Source of the DNA: Psychrobacter glaciei
Lineage (GTDB): Bacteria; Pseudomonadota; Gammaproteobacteria; Pseudomonadales; Moraxellaceae
Assembly: GCF_014652895.1 (NCBI RefSeq)
Contig: NZ_BMZR01000004.1
Coordinates: forward strand, 164,645 to 228,644
Reading direction: 5' to 3'
DNA length: 64,000 bases
Every line of letters begins with the position of its first letter. Position 1 is the stretch's first letter. This document shows positions 17,239-27,041 of the stretch, piece after piece. The notes beneath the pieces were generated by a model. It was not told the origin of the DNA. It searched no databases and worked only from the letters and a program-made list of their open reading frames with translations. The position numbers and the translations under genes were made by a program.

Positions 17239-18438
17239 ATGGCAATAAAAAGAATTAAGGCATTTTTCGAATTTGAGGCAGCAGGCGGTATCGTTTTAGC
17301 ATTGGCTGCCATTGCTGCAATGATCATTGCCAATAGCCCCCTCAGCGTTTGGTATGAGGCTTTTATTCATGCCCCTGTATCCATTCGTATTGGCGAATTT
17401 GGTATTGCCAAAGATGCCAGTCATTGGATCAATGATGGTCTGATGGCTATTTTCTTTTTCTTAGTCGGACTTGAGCTAAAGCGTGAAGTCTTGATTGGTG
17501 AGCTCTCTAACATTAAGCAGATTATCCTGCCTGCTGGAGCGGCACTGGGTGGCATGATTATGCCCGCCATTGTCTATTTGCTCTTTAACTATAATGAACC
17601 TGATTTTTGGAAAGGTTGGGCGATCCCTGCGGCGACAGACATCGCTTTTGCTTTGGGTATCTTAAGCCTGCTTGGCAATCGTGTACCAAACTCATTAAAG
17701 GTGTTTTTGGTGTCTATTGCTATTTTTGATGACATTGGTGCCATTTTAATCATCGCCTTATTTTATACCAACGACTTGTCACTGGGCTCATTAGCTGTCG
17801 CTGGTTTGTGTCTGCCGTTTTTATACTTACTCAATCGTCGCAATGTGACGAGCATCACCCCTTATCTACTCATCGGCGTGATTATGTGGATTGCGGTACT
17901 CAAATCTGGTATTCATGCGACATTGGCAGGTGTGGTGTTAGCCCTATTTATTCCTATGTTCGATCGTACTGATCCTGAGCACTCGCCAGTAGAAGAGCTA
18001 GAACATGATCTACACAACACCGTTGCCTTTGGTATTTTGCCCCTGTTTGCGTTTGCCAACTCGGGTATCTCGCTCAAAGGTGCAGGCTTCGCTGAGTTAT
18101 TTCACTCAGTGCCGCTAGGTATCGCCGCTGGTCTTTTCATCGGTAAGCAACTGGGCGTGATGATAATGTGCTGGTTAATCTTTAAACTTGGTATCTCGAC
18201 CATGCCAAGAGGGATGAACTTTAAGCAAATCTACGGTGCATCCTTACTATGCGGGGTTGGTTTTACCATGAGTTTGTTTATCGGTGGCTTAGCATTCGCA
18301 GGCGACACGACCTTATTTGATGAGCGTTTGGGTATTATCATGGGTTCAATTGTCTCTGGTATCGCCGGTTACATGATGCTCAAAGCAACGCTAAAAGAAG
18401 ACATTAACAGTACTTCGGTAGATCTGACCCGTCATTAA
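17239..18438 (+). CDS. nhaA: Na+/H+ antiporter NhaA
   Basis: NhaA expels one sodium ion for two protons and protects against salt and alkali. The sequence follows E. coli NhaA almost throughout: [20 protein letters not shown] (about 65-84), [11 protein letters not shown] (Asp134) and AIFDDIGAI with the ion-binding pair Asp164-Asp165. [12 protein letters not shown] holds the pH-related histidine. The C-terminal helices contain GIGFTMS-like GVGFTMSLF. From the ATG at 17239 it is 399 residues, the family norm. The in-frame TTG at 17215 adds eight non-conserved residues. GAGG lies five bases before the chosen ATG. No nhaR regulator lies beside it. Confidence 0.97.
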   Translation: MAIKRIKAFFEFEAAGGIVLALAAIAAMIIANSPLSVWYEAFIHAPVSIRIGEFGIAKDASHWINDGLMAIFFFLVGLELKREVLIGELSNIKQIILPAGAALGGMIMPAIVYLLFNYNEPDFWKGWAIPAATDIAFALGILSLLGNRVPNSLKVFLVSIAIFDDIGAILIIALFYTNDLSLGSLAVAGLCLPFLYLLNRRNVTSITPYLLIGVIMWIAVLKSGIHATLAGVVLALFIPMFDRTDPEHSPVEELEHDLHNTVAFGILPLFAFANSGISLKGAGFAELFHSVPLGIAAGLFIGKQLGVMIMCWLIFKLGISTMPRGMNFKQIYGASLLCGVGFTMSLFIGGLAFAGDTTLFDERLGIIMGSIVSGIAGYMMLKATLKEDINSTSVDLTRH

Positions 18439-18519
18439 TTCGATTAATGGACCAATAGGACAATGAGGTAATTGATAAGCAACAGACGCACGCGATAGAT
18501 GATAGGTGTAAGGATGAAT

Positions 18520-19851
18520 ATGAACAAAAAGCACAATGGTTTAAATTTAGACACCTATCGTCAGTCGGCAACTTCTTATCAGCGTCATGGCCGTACCACT
18601 GCTGTCGATGATCATAGCGACTTACAGGTCCTAAAACGCATTAAACGTTATTTATTACCAAAAGACTTTGCCATCTCGCAAGACTTATTAGACGAGATAG
18701 TCGCAGGCTATGATATCGGTGATCCACTCGCGGATGCTTTAGCGGCTGACGGTATTCGTTTTTCTAAACCCTTACAGCACATCATTCTTGACGATACTCC
18801 GACCCATGACCCCATAACCCACTCTTCGTTTAGCGCCTTAACTGAACAATTTAGCAGCCATCCAGATTGGTTTGATCCTAAGCTTGCGCAAATTGGCGCA
18901 GTCGCCTATCGACGTTATCCGCTGATGCTTATTTGGCTACTTCGTAACGTCGCGCTGATGGCTGGCTATAGCATCCCTGCTCTTTCCTTGCCTTTGATTC
19001 AAACTGGTGCTTTGATGCACGATGCGCTACCGCGCTTGATGCGTACTTATGCTTATATTCTAGCGGTCTCTGAGCATCCACAATCAACTGCCAATATGGC
19101 TAACGACCGCCAGCCCATCGAGCAAGTGCTAGCGATTGGCTCTGAGGGGTGGCGGCAGTCCATTCAGGTACGACAAATCCATACACTGGTGCGACAAAAC
19201 CTGCTTAAAGGTAAAGGGAATGCTGCTAAAGGTGTCATAGCAAATGCCGACCAGCATCATAATCCAGATGGCAGCTGGAACACGGATTACTGGGGTCTTC
19301 CTATTAATCAAACCGACATGATTGCTACCCATTTGCAGTTTTCGTTGTTGATTATGCGCGGCCTACGCCTACTGGGTGCACGCATCAGCCCTGAGGAAGC
19401 AGAAGGGATTTTACATTTATGGAATCTGGCCAGCTACTGGATGGGCGTTGATCTAGATCGCCTACCAAAAGACGAAGCGGCTTGTTGGGAATGGTTATAT
19501 ACCTACCTTTCTATACAACAACTAGATTTTAAGATGGGACAGCCGCTAGCAAAAGCCCTGCATGATTTGCCGCGTCAGCTGATGGGAGAAGACAATCGCC
19601 GTGGGCGTTTCGTTGAAATGGTCAATGCCAGTGTGACACGGACGCTAGTCGGTGATGATATCGGTGATGGCTTGGATTTGCCAAAATCAAAGATCCGCTT
19701 TGGCGTCTTATCATCAGTACCGATTCTCTTTGCTCTCGATACAGCGCGCCAGCACAATCAAGCTGTGGCGCATAAATTAGAAGCGTTCCGTGCCAAACGG
19801 CAAGACAATATGAATTGGTGGCTCAAAAAAAATGACGACTACTATAAGTAA
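18520..19851 (+). CDS. DUF2236 / MpaB-Lcp type oxygenase family protein
   Basis: This is about 443 residues from the ATG at 18520, which has AAGG six bases upstream; ATGs at 18499 and 18514 are alternatives. The pattern fits the DUF2236 family, which includes the latex-clearing protein Lcp and the fungal MpaB oxygenase, enzymes that use b-type heme. Supporting parts are the early basic helix, the central GWRQSIQVRQIHTLVRQ segment with Arg and His where Lcp has its heme-binding helix, the WGLPINQTDM stretch and the YWMGVDLDRLP motif. Substrate and activity are unknown. It follows nhaA by 81 bases on the same strand, with no evident functional link. Confidence 0.72.
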   Translation: MNKKHNGLNLDTYRQSATSYQRHGRTTAVDDHSDLQVLKRIKRYLLPKDFAISQDLLDEIVAGYDIGDPLADALAADGIRFSKPLQHIILDDTPTHDPITHSSFSALTEQFSSHPDWFDPKLAQIGAVAYRRYPLMLIWLLRNVALMAGYSIPALSLPLIQTGALMHDALPRLMRTYAYILAVSEHPQSTANMANDRQPIEQVLAIGSEGWRQSIQVRQIHTLVRQNLLKGKGNAAKGVIANADQHHNPDGSWNTDYWGLPINQTDMIATHLQFSLLIMRGLRLLGARISPEEAEGILHLWNLASYWMGVDLDRLPKDEAACWEWLYTYLSIQQLDFKMGQPLAKALHDLPRQLMGEDNRRGRFVEMVNASVTRTLVGDDIGDGLDLPKSKIRFGVLSSVPILFALDTARQHNQAVAHKLEAFRAKRQDNMNWWLKKNDDYYK

Positions 19852-19858
19852 TGATGAC

Positions 19859-19876
19859 TAGGGTCTGTTGAACATT
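19859..19876. mobile_element. Solo end of a family C element
   Basis: AGGGTCTGTTGAACATT is identical to the outer 17 bases of the element at 15694-15972, preceded here by CT. Similarity stops after that and no partner end is present. It lies between the convergent DUF2236 and Nudix genes. Confidence 0.6.
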
Positions 19877-19905
19877 TTAAGCGAAAAACTCAACTGCCCT
19901 GCGTG

Positions 19906-20643
19906 TTAATTGCGCGTATCTTGTATACGGTAATACCACTCAAGCTGCCGATCAAACCCCGTTTCTAATAAGCTAGCGATGACTCGTCCTGTTAAACCCC
20001 ATACTGTTTCACCATCCACTTGCCAGCTGGGCGTAAGGATGGTCGCCATTTGATCTTGCATCGCATATTCTATCGCATACTCTACGGTGGGCTGAGTTAA
20101 TAAGGTTTCAAAATCTGCCCAAAAAATGCGTGAGATTTCGCCAAGCTCAGGTACTAATACTAAATCTGGCGCAATAAGCGCGACAATCGGGCGTACACTC
20201 ATACCGCTTTTGGACGTTTGGATCGGCAATTGACCAAGTAGCTGGACTTTATTGGGTGGTAGCGCCGTCTCTTCGCAAGCCTCACGTAATGCGGTAACGA
20301 CATTGTTGCCATCGCCAGCTTCATGCTTACCGCCTGCACAAGATACCTCGCCAGCATGACTATTCATATGGGCAGCGCGGCGTGTCAATAGCAGCTTAGG
20401 ATGACGTTCATGGGTGATGGCAACCAACACCGAGGCATCAGCAATGGGCGTCTGATATAGGCTGTCTAAAATACGAGTACGGCGAGAGGTGCCACCAGCG
20501 TTGTACATTGCTGGGCTGGTGACAGCATTTAATGTCTCATGCTGCACTCGCTCTGCCAATTTTCTAATAGTGGGATAACGAATAAAGTCTGGCACAGCGA
20601 CTGACAATTCATCAAAACTTACAGACTGCGGGGGAAGTAACAT
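19906..20643 (-). CDS. Nudix hydrolase, CoA pyrophosphatase (NudL)-like
   Basis: This 245-residue protein has a Nudix box at GGKHEAGDGNNVVTALREACEET (about 101-123), with the REACEE core that binds magnesium. Just before it, LLTRRAAHMNSHAGEVSCAGG resembles the extra signature (LL-x-R-x3-Lxx-H-x-GQ-V-x-F-PGG) of the NudL/YeaB group, which cleaves coenzyme A and its derivatives. Here Ser-Cys-Ala replaces the usual Phe-Pro before the Gly-Gly, so substrate choice could differ. An AAGGC site precedes the ATG. The family is secure and the CoA specificity is an inference. Confidence 0.82.
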   Translation of the reverse strand: MLLPPQSVSFDELSVAVPDFIRYPTIRKLAERVQHETLNAVTSPAMYNAGGTSRRTRILDSLYQTPIADASVLVAITHERHPKLLLTRRAAHMNSHAGEVSCAGGKHEAGDGNNVVTALREACEETALPPNKVQLLGQLPIQTSKSGMSVRPIVALIAPDLVLVPELGEISRIFWADFETLLTQPTVEYAIEYAMQDQMATILTPSWQVDGETVWGLTGRVIASLLETGFDRQLEWYYRIQDTRN

Positions 20644-20771
20644 TATAATTGCCTTGTATTTTTATCGGTATAAAGCTTTGTCACAATAAGATATTCATAA
20701 AAACAATAGTCATAAAATGATAGTTATCATCATCAAATCTATAGATTTATCATTAAATGATTTAATAAATG

Positions 20772-20859
20772 CTAGGGTGTGTCCTCATCTTAAAAATGGT
20801 GATAAAAATGAGGTAAATTGCAGTCAAACAAGGAACATAGTATTGAGGACATGCCCTAG
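20772..20859. mobile_element. MITE-like element, family A, 88-bp short form
   Basis: Bounded by CTAGGGTGTGTCCTCA and TGAGGACATGCCCTAG, so the ends are inverted repeats with two substitutions against other copies. The first 60 bases match the element at 54769, including AATGGTGATAAAAATGAG and the GCAGTCAAACAAGG segment. The middle of the longer copies is deleted. Confidence 0.8.
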
Positions 20860-21017
20860 AGCGTGTGCTAATTAAAGACCCAAAATAATGTCTCAATCTA
20901 GATTAGCGCAATCGCCTGTTTACTGCATGCTATTTATGTGACTGCCTATTTGTATCACAAGAATTAATTGAGAGCCTTTCTTTTATAGCAACAAACAACG
21001 ACTCTGCGGTGAAATGA

Positions 21018-21125
21018 TATAGTCAAGGAATTTTAGAATCGCTAAAAGGCGATCGACCGCAGATAGTACACTGAGTACATCTAGGACGGGTAACACGGTA
21101 GCGGTTTGAAAGTGCTCTGACTATA
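21018..21125. mobile_element. MITE-like element, family B, 108-bp form
   Basis: Bounded by TATAGTCA and TGACTATA. The 108-bp length agrees with the copies at 15513 and 25231, and it is non-coding. The interior (GGCGATCGACCGCAGATAG and GGACGGGTAACACGG) differs from the other copies, so it is a distant member defined mainly by its ends and size. Confidence 0.65.
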
Positions 21126-21298
21126 CATTACTGTTATCATCATTCTGTGCAAAGAAAATATGTGCTATCTTAAGGTAATGGCTGTTATTTACGATCGTAC
21201 GGCAGCATGACTGTTGCACCCTAAGTATAACGCTGCACACCCAAGCTATTACAGTGACACCCCATATCCTTTCTTATCATAATAACAAGGCAGTTTAT

Positions 21299-21862
21299 AT
21301 GCGCTATTGTCTACAATGTGGCAACGAGGCTGAACGTAAAATACCGGCCACCGATAATATCCCGCGTTTGGTCTGCCCAAATTGTGGCTATATTCACTAC
21401 GAAAACCCAAAGGTCATCTGTGGCTCATTGGTCGTTCACAAGGGCCGAGTATTGCTATGCCGCCGAGCGATTGAGCCACAATATGGCTTATGGACGATAC
21501 CAGCAGGCTTTATGGAGAATGGCGAAACCATCGCTGATGGCGCGGCGCGTGAGAGCTTTGAAGAAGCTGAAGCGGTGGTGACCAACCCTCATTTATACTG
21601 CCTCTATGATATCCCTGATATTGGGCAAATTTATGCGATTTACTTGAACGATCTCAAAGATGGCGCTTATGGTATTGGCTCTGAGAGTCTTGATTGTGCG
21701 TTATTTAGTGAAGAAGACATTCCATGGGATAGCATCGCCTTTGAAGCGGTACGTCGCACACTAACCAGTTACTTTGAAGATCGTAAGCAATTCGATAGCC
21801 ATGATAAATTCCCTGTGCATCAAGATTATATTGGCAAAGACCAAAGCATTAAACGGTATTAA
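21299..21862 (+). CDS. Nudix hydrolase with N-terminal zinc ribbon
   Basis: From the ATG at 21299 this is 187 residues. It begins with a four-cysteine ribbon (MRYCLQCGN and VCPNCGY, Cys4, Cys7 and a second pair near 25 and 28). The Nudix domain follows, with the box GFMENGETIADGAARESFEEAEA (about 73-95). The layout resembles the NADH pyrophosphatase relatives with a zinc ribbon, and the ADP-ribose or NAD(H) subgroup is plausible but not shown. The GTG at 21254 is an alternative start that adds 15 residues without family character. A strong bidirectional terminator follows. Confidence 0.85.
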   Translation: MRYCLQCGNEAERKIPATDNIPRLVCPNCGYIHYENPKVICGSLVVHKGRVLLCRRAIEPQYGLWTIPAGFMENGETIADGAARESFEEAEAVVTNPHLYCLYDIPDIGQIYAIYLNDLKDGAYGIGSESLDCALFSEEDIPWDSIAFEAVRRTLTSYFEDRKQFDSHDKFPVHQDYIGKDQSIKRY

Positions 21863-21872
21863 TTGAGTGCTT

Positions 21873-21915
21873 AGGCACAAAAAAGCCAAGCTTGATGCTT
21901 GGCTTTTTTGTGCCT
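21873..21915. terminator. Bidirectional terminator with 19-bp perfect stem
   Basis: AGGCACAAAAAAGCCAAGC (21873-21891) pairs perfectly with the complement at 21897-21915 around a five-base loop. It stops both the Nudix gene and the convergent M16 peptidase gene, whose stop codon is 20 bases away. Confidence 0.92.
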
Positions 21916-21934
21916 CATGGTAAGTCTGACCACC

Positions 21935-24900
21935 TTAGCTTTTTATTTTACAAACCTCAAAACCAAGCTCTTTTACCTTTTCTTCTTTGTCATAAGGCGC
22001 TAAGACTGCACGCACATGTTTTTGCCCTTGCAAATATTGCTTGGCAACGCGCTGTAAGTCAGCGACTGTCACGGCTAAAATTGACGCACGCATTTTACGC
22101 TGCCAGTCAGCACCGCGATGATGCAGATCAGAAAAACATGCTTTGATCGCTTCGCCTGCTGGAGATCCCGGTTTGTCCATACCGGAGATAATCCCCAAAA
22201 TAGCTTCTTCCAATTGCTCATCGGTTTGCGGCTCATTTAATAACCATTCGATACTGGCATCAAAATGAGCAAAGGTCTCAGCGCACTGCGGATCACGGTA
22301 GCTAAAGAACTTAAAGGCGCAAGCATTGGCATCGTAGCCCGCACCGCCACCATAAGCACCGCCGCGCTCACGGATGGCGCTATGCAAATAGCCATTGCGC
22401 AAGTAAGGCGCTAATACCATCAAGGCTACTGTATCAGGATGATCAGCCGCTGGAACCGTATAGGCACTGGCATTATGATAGACATTGGTCGGCACTAACC
22501 ATGCCAAGTCCTCAACATCGAGCGCGGCACCACTTTCTAACGATTTGACAACGTCTTTCTCACCATTTAGTGCCGCATCAAGTTGCAACTCAGCAAATTC
22601 GCTTGGGATATTGTCTTCAATACTAGCATCAGAGCTGCTTAGCTGCGCGGCAATACGTGGCGCTTGGCTGTCTTTCCAGCTATCGACAATCAAATGGCTT
22701 AAGCGTTCAGTTTGCTCGGCTTCACAGATGATGACGGCATGCTTAGGGAGGCTGATGAAACGTTGATGTAAATCCATCAAACTGGTGGCAAGCTTATCCC
22801 ACTGCGCATCATCATTGCTGGCATGGGTTAAAAAGTCCTTTAACGCGTTCAATGCTGGCAGACCACTACGCACATACTCTAACTGCGCTTGGCGACTCAT
22901 ACCACGACTGGCCGTTTGCATCGCATAAGCATGCCCTGAACCAGCAAGATTTGACTGCCAACCTGCTTGGCGTTGCTGCAGAATTTCTTTGATACGGTCA
23001 TGCTCCGTAAAGACGCTGTGCTCCATCACTTCTTTGAGTAAATCAATCGCCTCAGGCTTGCGGTTTAGCGCGCGCGTTGCCACCACAAAATAACTGCTGA
23101 TAGACTGGCTGTCATCGATATTGGTACGTTGGCTGATACGCGCTGTCACACCTGACGAATGCGCCGCTTGCTTGGCTTGCATTTCATGGGCGCTTAGCGA
23201 GTCGGTACCCAGCTCAGACAGTAAGCTTAAATAAATAGGCAGTAGCGGATGATTAATGACTTCATTGACGGGTAACTCGCTTGTACCTGCATTACCAATC
23301 GCATCGGTCAACGGCACAATCACTTGATAATAATACAAGCCATTGGTGCCTGCTTCATATTCAAATAAGGTGCTGTCTTGGCCACTCAAATTCACTTGTT
23401 TTTGCTTGCCTTGCTTAAAGCTGATATCCGTCGGTACGTCATCCAAGCCAACTTTTGGCAATAAGCTCAAATCATCTGGTGCCGCTTGGCGCGCTGCCAA
23501 ATCTAATGCTTGCTTGTGCAAAATGGCTTTATCATCAGCAGTCAAATCCATGGCGATAGTGTCGAGACGCGTTTGCTCAGCTGCCGCTAAACGAGCAGTT
23601 TTTTCGCTGTCAGGCGTCAGAGTAACGCGGACACGGTGCTGATTATCAAGCAAATGAGTCTTAATTAAATTCGGCAACCACTGCTCGTCTTTTACTTGCT
23701 CACGCAGCCATTGCAAATGCTCGTCAACTTCCCACACATCGATTGGATTGCCATCATGAATGGCGGTACTAAAGCCTTCTAGCATGAGATTCAAACCATA
23801 AGGAATGCTGTCACCGCCGATATGACGCTGATCTATCTCAATCTGATGCAGGATGGTTTCAATCGTTTCGTCATCGACTGGTGAGTTTGCAACTTCGGTC
23901 AGCAAATCAATAATGCCCTGCTCGACTGCTTCGGCATGCTCTGGGTTTGAACCGCGCAGACCCGTATAAAAGACCATTTCATAATGACTGTCATCCAGTC
24001 CCAATAGCGGACTTGGTGCTTTGCCGAGTGGATGGCTGTCCAGATAAGCACGCAACGGCGAGCCAGCATGCTCAATCAACACGCCTTCTAGTAGACGCAA
24101 AGCAAGGCGCTGCTTGGGGTCGGTAATCGATGGCAATAACCACGCCACAACATGATGGGTTTGGTCAGGGCCAGCTTCGTCAGCGGTATAAGTGTCGGTA
24201 GCGCTAATCGGTGCAGACAGACGTTTTTCTGGACGCGATACATGCTTCTTGCCCGCCTCAAACTGAATCAAGGCATCTTCATGGATTTTTGCCTGCGTCT
24301 CAGCGACAGGAATATTACCAAAACTCATAATCACACTGTTTGATGGGTGATAATGGCTTTGATGAAATTCGACCAGCTCATGATGGGTCAAGTCAGGAAT
24401 ATCAGCAGGTTCACCGCCCGAATTATAATGGTACGTCGTCGTTGGGAAGAGATGATGGGCAACGGCATGATACAGCTGATCAATCTCGCCGCTCATAGCG
24501 CCTTTCATTTCATTAAAAACGATACCCTTAAATTGCGGCTTGTCATTTTCATCTAACTCAACACGAATACCTTCTTGAGCAAAATCAAGCGGATGAATAT
24601 TCGGGAAAAATGACGCATCAAGATAAACGGCAAGCAAGTTAAAGTAATCATTTTTGTTTTGTGTGGCGTACGGATAAGCCGTCCAATCAGCAGCGGTCAT
24701 CGCATTCATAAAGGTATTGAGCGAGCGCTTAATCATCGAAAAGAACGGATCACGCACAGGGAATTTCTCAGAACCACATAAAGCCACATGTTCTAAGATG
24801 TGCGCTTCGCCTTTTGAGTCCATTGGCTGGGTGCGAAAACCTACCAAAAACGCATTTTCATCACTTGGATGTGCTAAGTGATAATGCATCGCACCAGTCT

Positions 24901-25012
24901 TAACATGCTGACTGATCAGCACATCCATCGATAGCGCCTCAATATGGCGATGTTCAATCAACTCAAATGCGGAGTGCAATGTTAGGTCAGCGGTAAATGC
25001 GGTGTCAGTCAT
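21935..25012 (-). CDS. M16C family zinc metallopeptidase (presequence protease-like)
   Basis: This is a 1025-residue peptidase of the pitrilysin family, PreP/Cym1 branch. The inverted zinc motif HILEH (His71, Glu74, His75) and the distal zinc ligand Glu168 in FNEMKGAMS are present in the first half. The second half lacks a zinc motif but keeps late-domain features such as RERGGAYGGGAGYD (about 876-889), which completes the active site in this family. Such enzymes digest unfolded peptides inside a closed chamber. AAGGA lies six bases before the ATG. No signal peptide is evident, so a cytoplasmic site is likely. It stands alone. Confidence 0.92.
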   Translation of the reverse strand: MTDTAFTADLTLHSAFELIEHRHIEALSMDVLISQHVKTGAMHYHLAHPSDENAFLVGFRTQPMDSKGEAHILEHVALCGSEKFPVRDPFFSMIKRSLNTFMNAMTAADWTAYPYATQNKNDYFNLLAVYLDASFFPNIHPLDFAQEGIRVELDENDKPQFKGIVFNEMKGAMSGEIDQLYHAVAHHLFPTTTYHYNSGGEPADIPDLTHHELVEFHQSHYHPSNSVIMSFGNIPVAETQAKIHEDALIQFEAGKKHVSRPEKRLSAPISATDTYTADEAGPDQTHHVVAWLLPSITDPKQRLALRLLEGVLIEHAGSPLRAYLDSHPLGKAPSPLLGLDDSHYEMVFYTGLRGSNPEHAEAVEQGIIDLLTEVANSPVDDETIETILHQIEIDQRHIGGDSIPYGLNLMLEGFSTAIHDGNPIDVWEVDEHLQWLREQVKDEQWLPNLIKTHLLDNQHRVRVTLTPDSEKTARLAAAEQTRLDTIAMDLTADDKAILHKQALDLAARQAAPDDLSLLPKVGLDDVPTDISFKQGKQKQVNLSGQDSTLFEYEAGTNGLYYYQVIVPLTDAIGNAGTSELPVNEVINHPLLPIYLSLLSELGTDSLSAHEMQAKQAAHSSGVTARISQRTNIDDSQSISSYFVVATRALNRKPEAIDLLKEVMEHSVFTEHDRIKEILQQRQAGWQSNLAGSGHAYAMQTASRGMSRQAQLEYVRSGLPALNALKDFLTHASNDDAQWDKLATSLMDLHQRFISLPKHAVIICEAEQTERLSHLIVDSWKDSQAPRIAAQLSSSDASIEDNIPSEFAELQLDAALNGEKDVVKSLESGAALDVEDLAWLVPTNVYHNASAYTVPAADHPDTVALMVLAPYLRNGYLHSAIRERGGAYGGGAGYDANACAFKFFSYRDPQCAETFAHFDASIEWLLNEPQTDEQLEEAILGIISGMDKPGSPAGEAIKACFSDLHHRGADWQRKMRASILAVTVADLQRVAKQYLQGQKHVRAVLAPYDKEEKVKELGFEVCKIKS

Positions 25013-25230
25013 AGTTGTCCTTAGCTCATTATGTAGATAATGCCCTGCAGTTCAGGGTAAATAGAATGGTAACAATGTGCGTGATAAAATGATCATTAAA
25101 ATTTAACGCTCAAAATTTTATCGGTTTTATGGTGGGTAAGCTATAGCAATGAAAAAATGGGTCTAGCGCTAATAGATGGGGCTAGCAGACAGAGAAGTCA
25201 AGGCATTATCCTAATAAAGAGCAGCGCTGA

Positions 25231-25337
25231 TATAGTCAAATCCATATAAATCCGCTACATCGTCATCCTCGCTAAGCATACTAATGTATAACTTGCGCTC
25301 GGTTTCCTTGTATCGAAATTATTTGAATCTAACTATA
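25231..25337. mobile_element. MITE-like element, family B, 107-bp form
   Basis: Bounded by TATAGTCAAATCC and the complement of TATAGTTAGATTC. The interior includes CTTGCGCTCGG and CCTTGTA, which parallel the copy at 15513-15619 position by position. It is non-coding and lies about 50 bases upstream of the usp promoter. The 434-base gap in which it sits holds nothing else recognisable before that promoter. Confidence 0.78.
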
Positions 25338-25389
25338 GTACAATTAGGAAGGACAATACCTTAGCGCTTTAAAAGTATGCCGACATTAC

Positions 25390-25418
25390 TTAACAGCAGT
25401 CATTAGTAGTGCTATAGT
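25390..25418 (+). promoter_or_regulatory. Sigma-70-type promoter of the usp gene
   Basis: TTAACA (25390-25395) and TATAGT (25413-25418) are separated by exactly 17 bases. Transcription would start near 25425, giving a leader of about 20 bases that contains the GAGGAG ribosome-binding site. Confidence 0.65.
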
Positions 25419-25446
25419 TAAGACTACTTGCTACGAGGAGCACCTC

Positions 25447-25908
25447 ATGAGTTACCAACATATTTTACTGGTTACCGATTTGTTATCTGATGCCGACACA
25501 GTGGCGCAAAAAGCCAAACAAATCGTCGATAACCGTCCGGGTTCTAAGCTGTCTGTACTGCATATTGTCAAAGATACGATGGTTGGTTTTGGCTATGAGC
25601 TAGTACCCGCCTCTAGCTTATATGACCAGATTGACGATGAGCGTTGCCAAGAAGCACGAGCCAAGCTAGCACAATTTTTAGAGCGTAATGGCTTAACCGC
25701 CGTCAATGCCGAGGTGACCACCGCCATCTCTAGTAGCGAAGGTATCGTCAATTATTGTCATAAGCATGACGTTGATTTACTGGTTATCGGTCGTCATGAG
25801 CGCCATGGTATCGTCGCATGGCTTAGTGGGGCAACAGCAGATAATATTTTGCCAAATGTACCCTGCGATAGCTTAGTCGTGAGACTGGATAAGCCTGTTA
25901 ATAAATAA
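25447..25908 (+). CDS. Universal stress protein, UspA family
   Basis: This 153-residue cytoplasmic protein has the Usp fold: an opening strand YQHILLVTDL, a central conserved DLLVIGRHERHG (about 115-126) and the closing PCDSLVVRL. The ATP-binding form of the family has G-x2-G-x9-G-(S/T). Here the corresponding segment reads GRHERHGIVAWLSGATADNIL, which is closer to the UspA group that does not bind ATP tightly. The gene has its own promoter (25390-25418) and a good GAGGAG site six bases before the ATG. It is likely stress-induced and monocistronic. Confidence 0.9.
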   Translation: MSYQHILLVTDLLSDADTVAQKAKQIVDNRPGSKLSVLHIVKDTMVGFGYELVPASSLYDQIDDERCQEARAKLAQFLERNGLTAVNAEVTTAISSSEGIVNYCHKHDVDLLVIGRHERHGIVAWLSGATADNILPNVPCDSLVVRLDKPVNK

Positions 25909-26006
25909 GCGCTCACCTTTCAATAAACAATGCTTAAGTGTAAAGGCGGCTTAGCTTTAATGAGTTAACTTGAGCCGCTTATATTACAAGCTAAACATAA
26001 CATTTT

Positions 26007-26047
26007 ATAAAACGTCCTATAGTCATGGCTATGGGACGTTTTTTATT
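26007..26047. terminator. Bidirectional terminator between usp and the LysR gene
   Basis: AAAACGTCC and the following TATAG pair with CTAT and GGACGTTTTTT across the loop TCATGG, with one bulged G. An A-rich start and T-run end flank the stem. Confidence 0.85.
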
Positions 26048-26062
26048 ATATGTCTCTAACCC

Positions 26063-26998
26063 TCATTCTGATGTCAAAATATCAATAAAGCTTTGCCAAA
26101 TTGGGCTTTGATGGCGGGCTTTGTGCCACACTAGCCACCAAGTTCGCGACAAATCGATGCCTGCCACTTTTACTTGTACTAACTTACCGCTGACCAATTC
26201 TGCCTCAATCACGTGCTGTGATAGACAACCCAGCCCAATATCGGCACTGACCATATGCTTGATCGCCTCCGATTGCTGAATGGCCATGATGACTTCGGCA
26301 TCGGGCATATGCTGTAATAATTGCTCATCGATAATTTGCCGAGTACCCGAACCTGCTTCTCGCACCAATAATGGTAATCGTGCCAGTTGTTCAATACTAA
26401 GCTCGTAGCAATTATCCACATCGTTATATGCTGCCATATCTGTCAGCCATTTGCTATCGCGTTTGGCAAAGACTATCAAGGTGTCCGTTCGCCATGCATG
26501 CTGCTCAATGACCTTAGTATCCGCAGGTCGCGGCATCCCTTCTACTAGCGCAATATCTATATTTAGCTGCTCGACCTCCGCGACTACCTCTTGGGTATTG
26601 GCGATATAAGTATTCACATTTGCATTTGGCAAGGCTTTATATAACTCAGCCAGCAACGGTGGCAATACATAGTTACCTATGGTCGTACTCGCGCCAATAT
26701 GAATCTGTCCTGCTTGGTGCTTGTGATAATGTTCAAGCGTCAGTGACTGCCCCAAAATTGCTTGCGCTTGCACATAAATGGGATGGGCATTTGGATGCTG
26801 ATTAAGCCTACGCCCAACGCGCTCAAACAATGGCATTTGCAGTCTAGATTCAAGCTCAGTCAGCGCGCTACTGACGGCTGACTGTGATAAATGCAGCGCT
26901 TCCCTGGCACGGCTGGTGCTGCCTGTCTGATAAATACTCACAAATACCGCCAATTGTTTTAGCGTAATCTTCGGTAGCGTCTGCATCGCTTTTTTCAT
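26063..26998 (-). CDS. LysR family transcriptional regulator, YeiE-like
   Basis: This 311-residue regulator has an N-terminal winged helix-turn-helix (about 10-70: TLKQLAVFVSIYQTGSTSRAREALHLSQSAVSSALTELE, given here only as the recognised block) and a C-terminal effector domain starting near IHIGASTTIGNYVLPPLL (about 94-111). It is divergently transcribed from a YeiH-type exporter, the same arrangement as E. coli yeiE-yeiH. YeiE there responds to sulfite. By analogy this protein likely controls the neighbouring exporter. Weak ribosome-binding signals leave the start at Met1 or Met5 open. The family is certain; the ligand is inferred from context. Confidence 0.88.
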   Translation of the reverse strand: MKKAMQTLPKITLKQLAVFVSIYQTGSTSRAREALHLSQSAVSSALTELESRLQMPLFERVGRRLNQHPNAHPIYVQAQAILGQSLTLEHYHKHQAGQIHIGASTTIGNYVLPPLLAELYKALPNANVNTYIANTQEVVAEVEQLNIDIALVEGMPRPADTKVIEQHAWRTDTLIVFAKRDSKWLTDMAAYNDVDNCYELSIEQLARLPLLVREAGSGTRQIIDEQLLQHMPDAEVIMAIQQSEAIKHMVSADIGLGCLSQHVIEAELVSGKLVQVKVAGIDLSRTWWLVWHKARHQSPIWQSFIDILTSE

Positions 26999-27041
26999 TA
27001 ATTAATGACACCTTATGCCCGTCTTTTAGGACTAATTTTTT

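Larger units (their letters stand above)
20644..21298. other. Divergent intergenic region with two MITE-like elements
   Basis: A 655-base gap between two divergent Nudix genes. It contains a short family A copy (20772-20859) and a family B copy (21018-21125). The remainder shows no gene. Confidence 0.55.

Noticed and set aside
26017-26040. A TATAGTCA sequence that resembles the end of a family B element
   Set aside because: It is the loop and stem of the usp/LysR terminator, and no second end lies at 107 or 138 bases.
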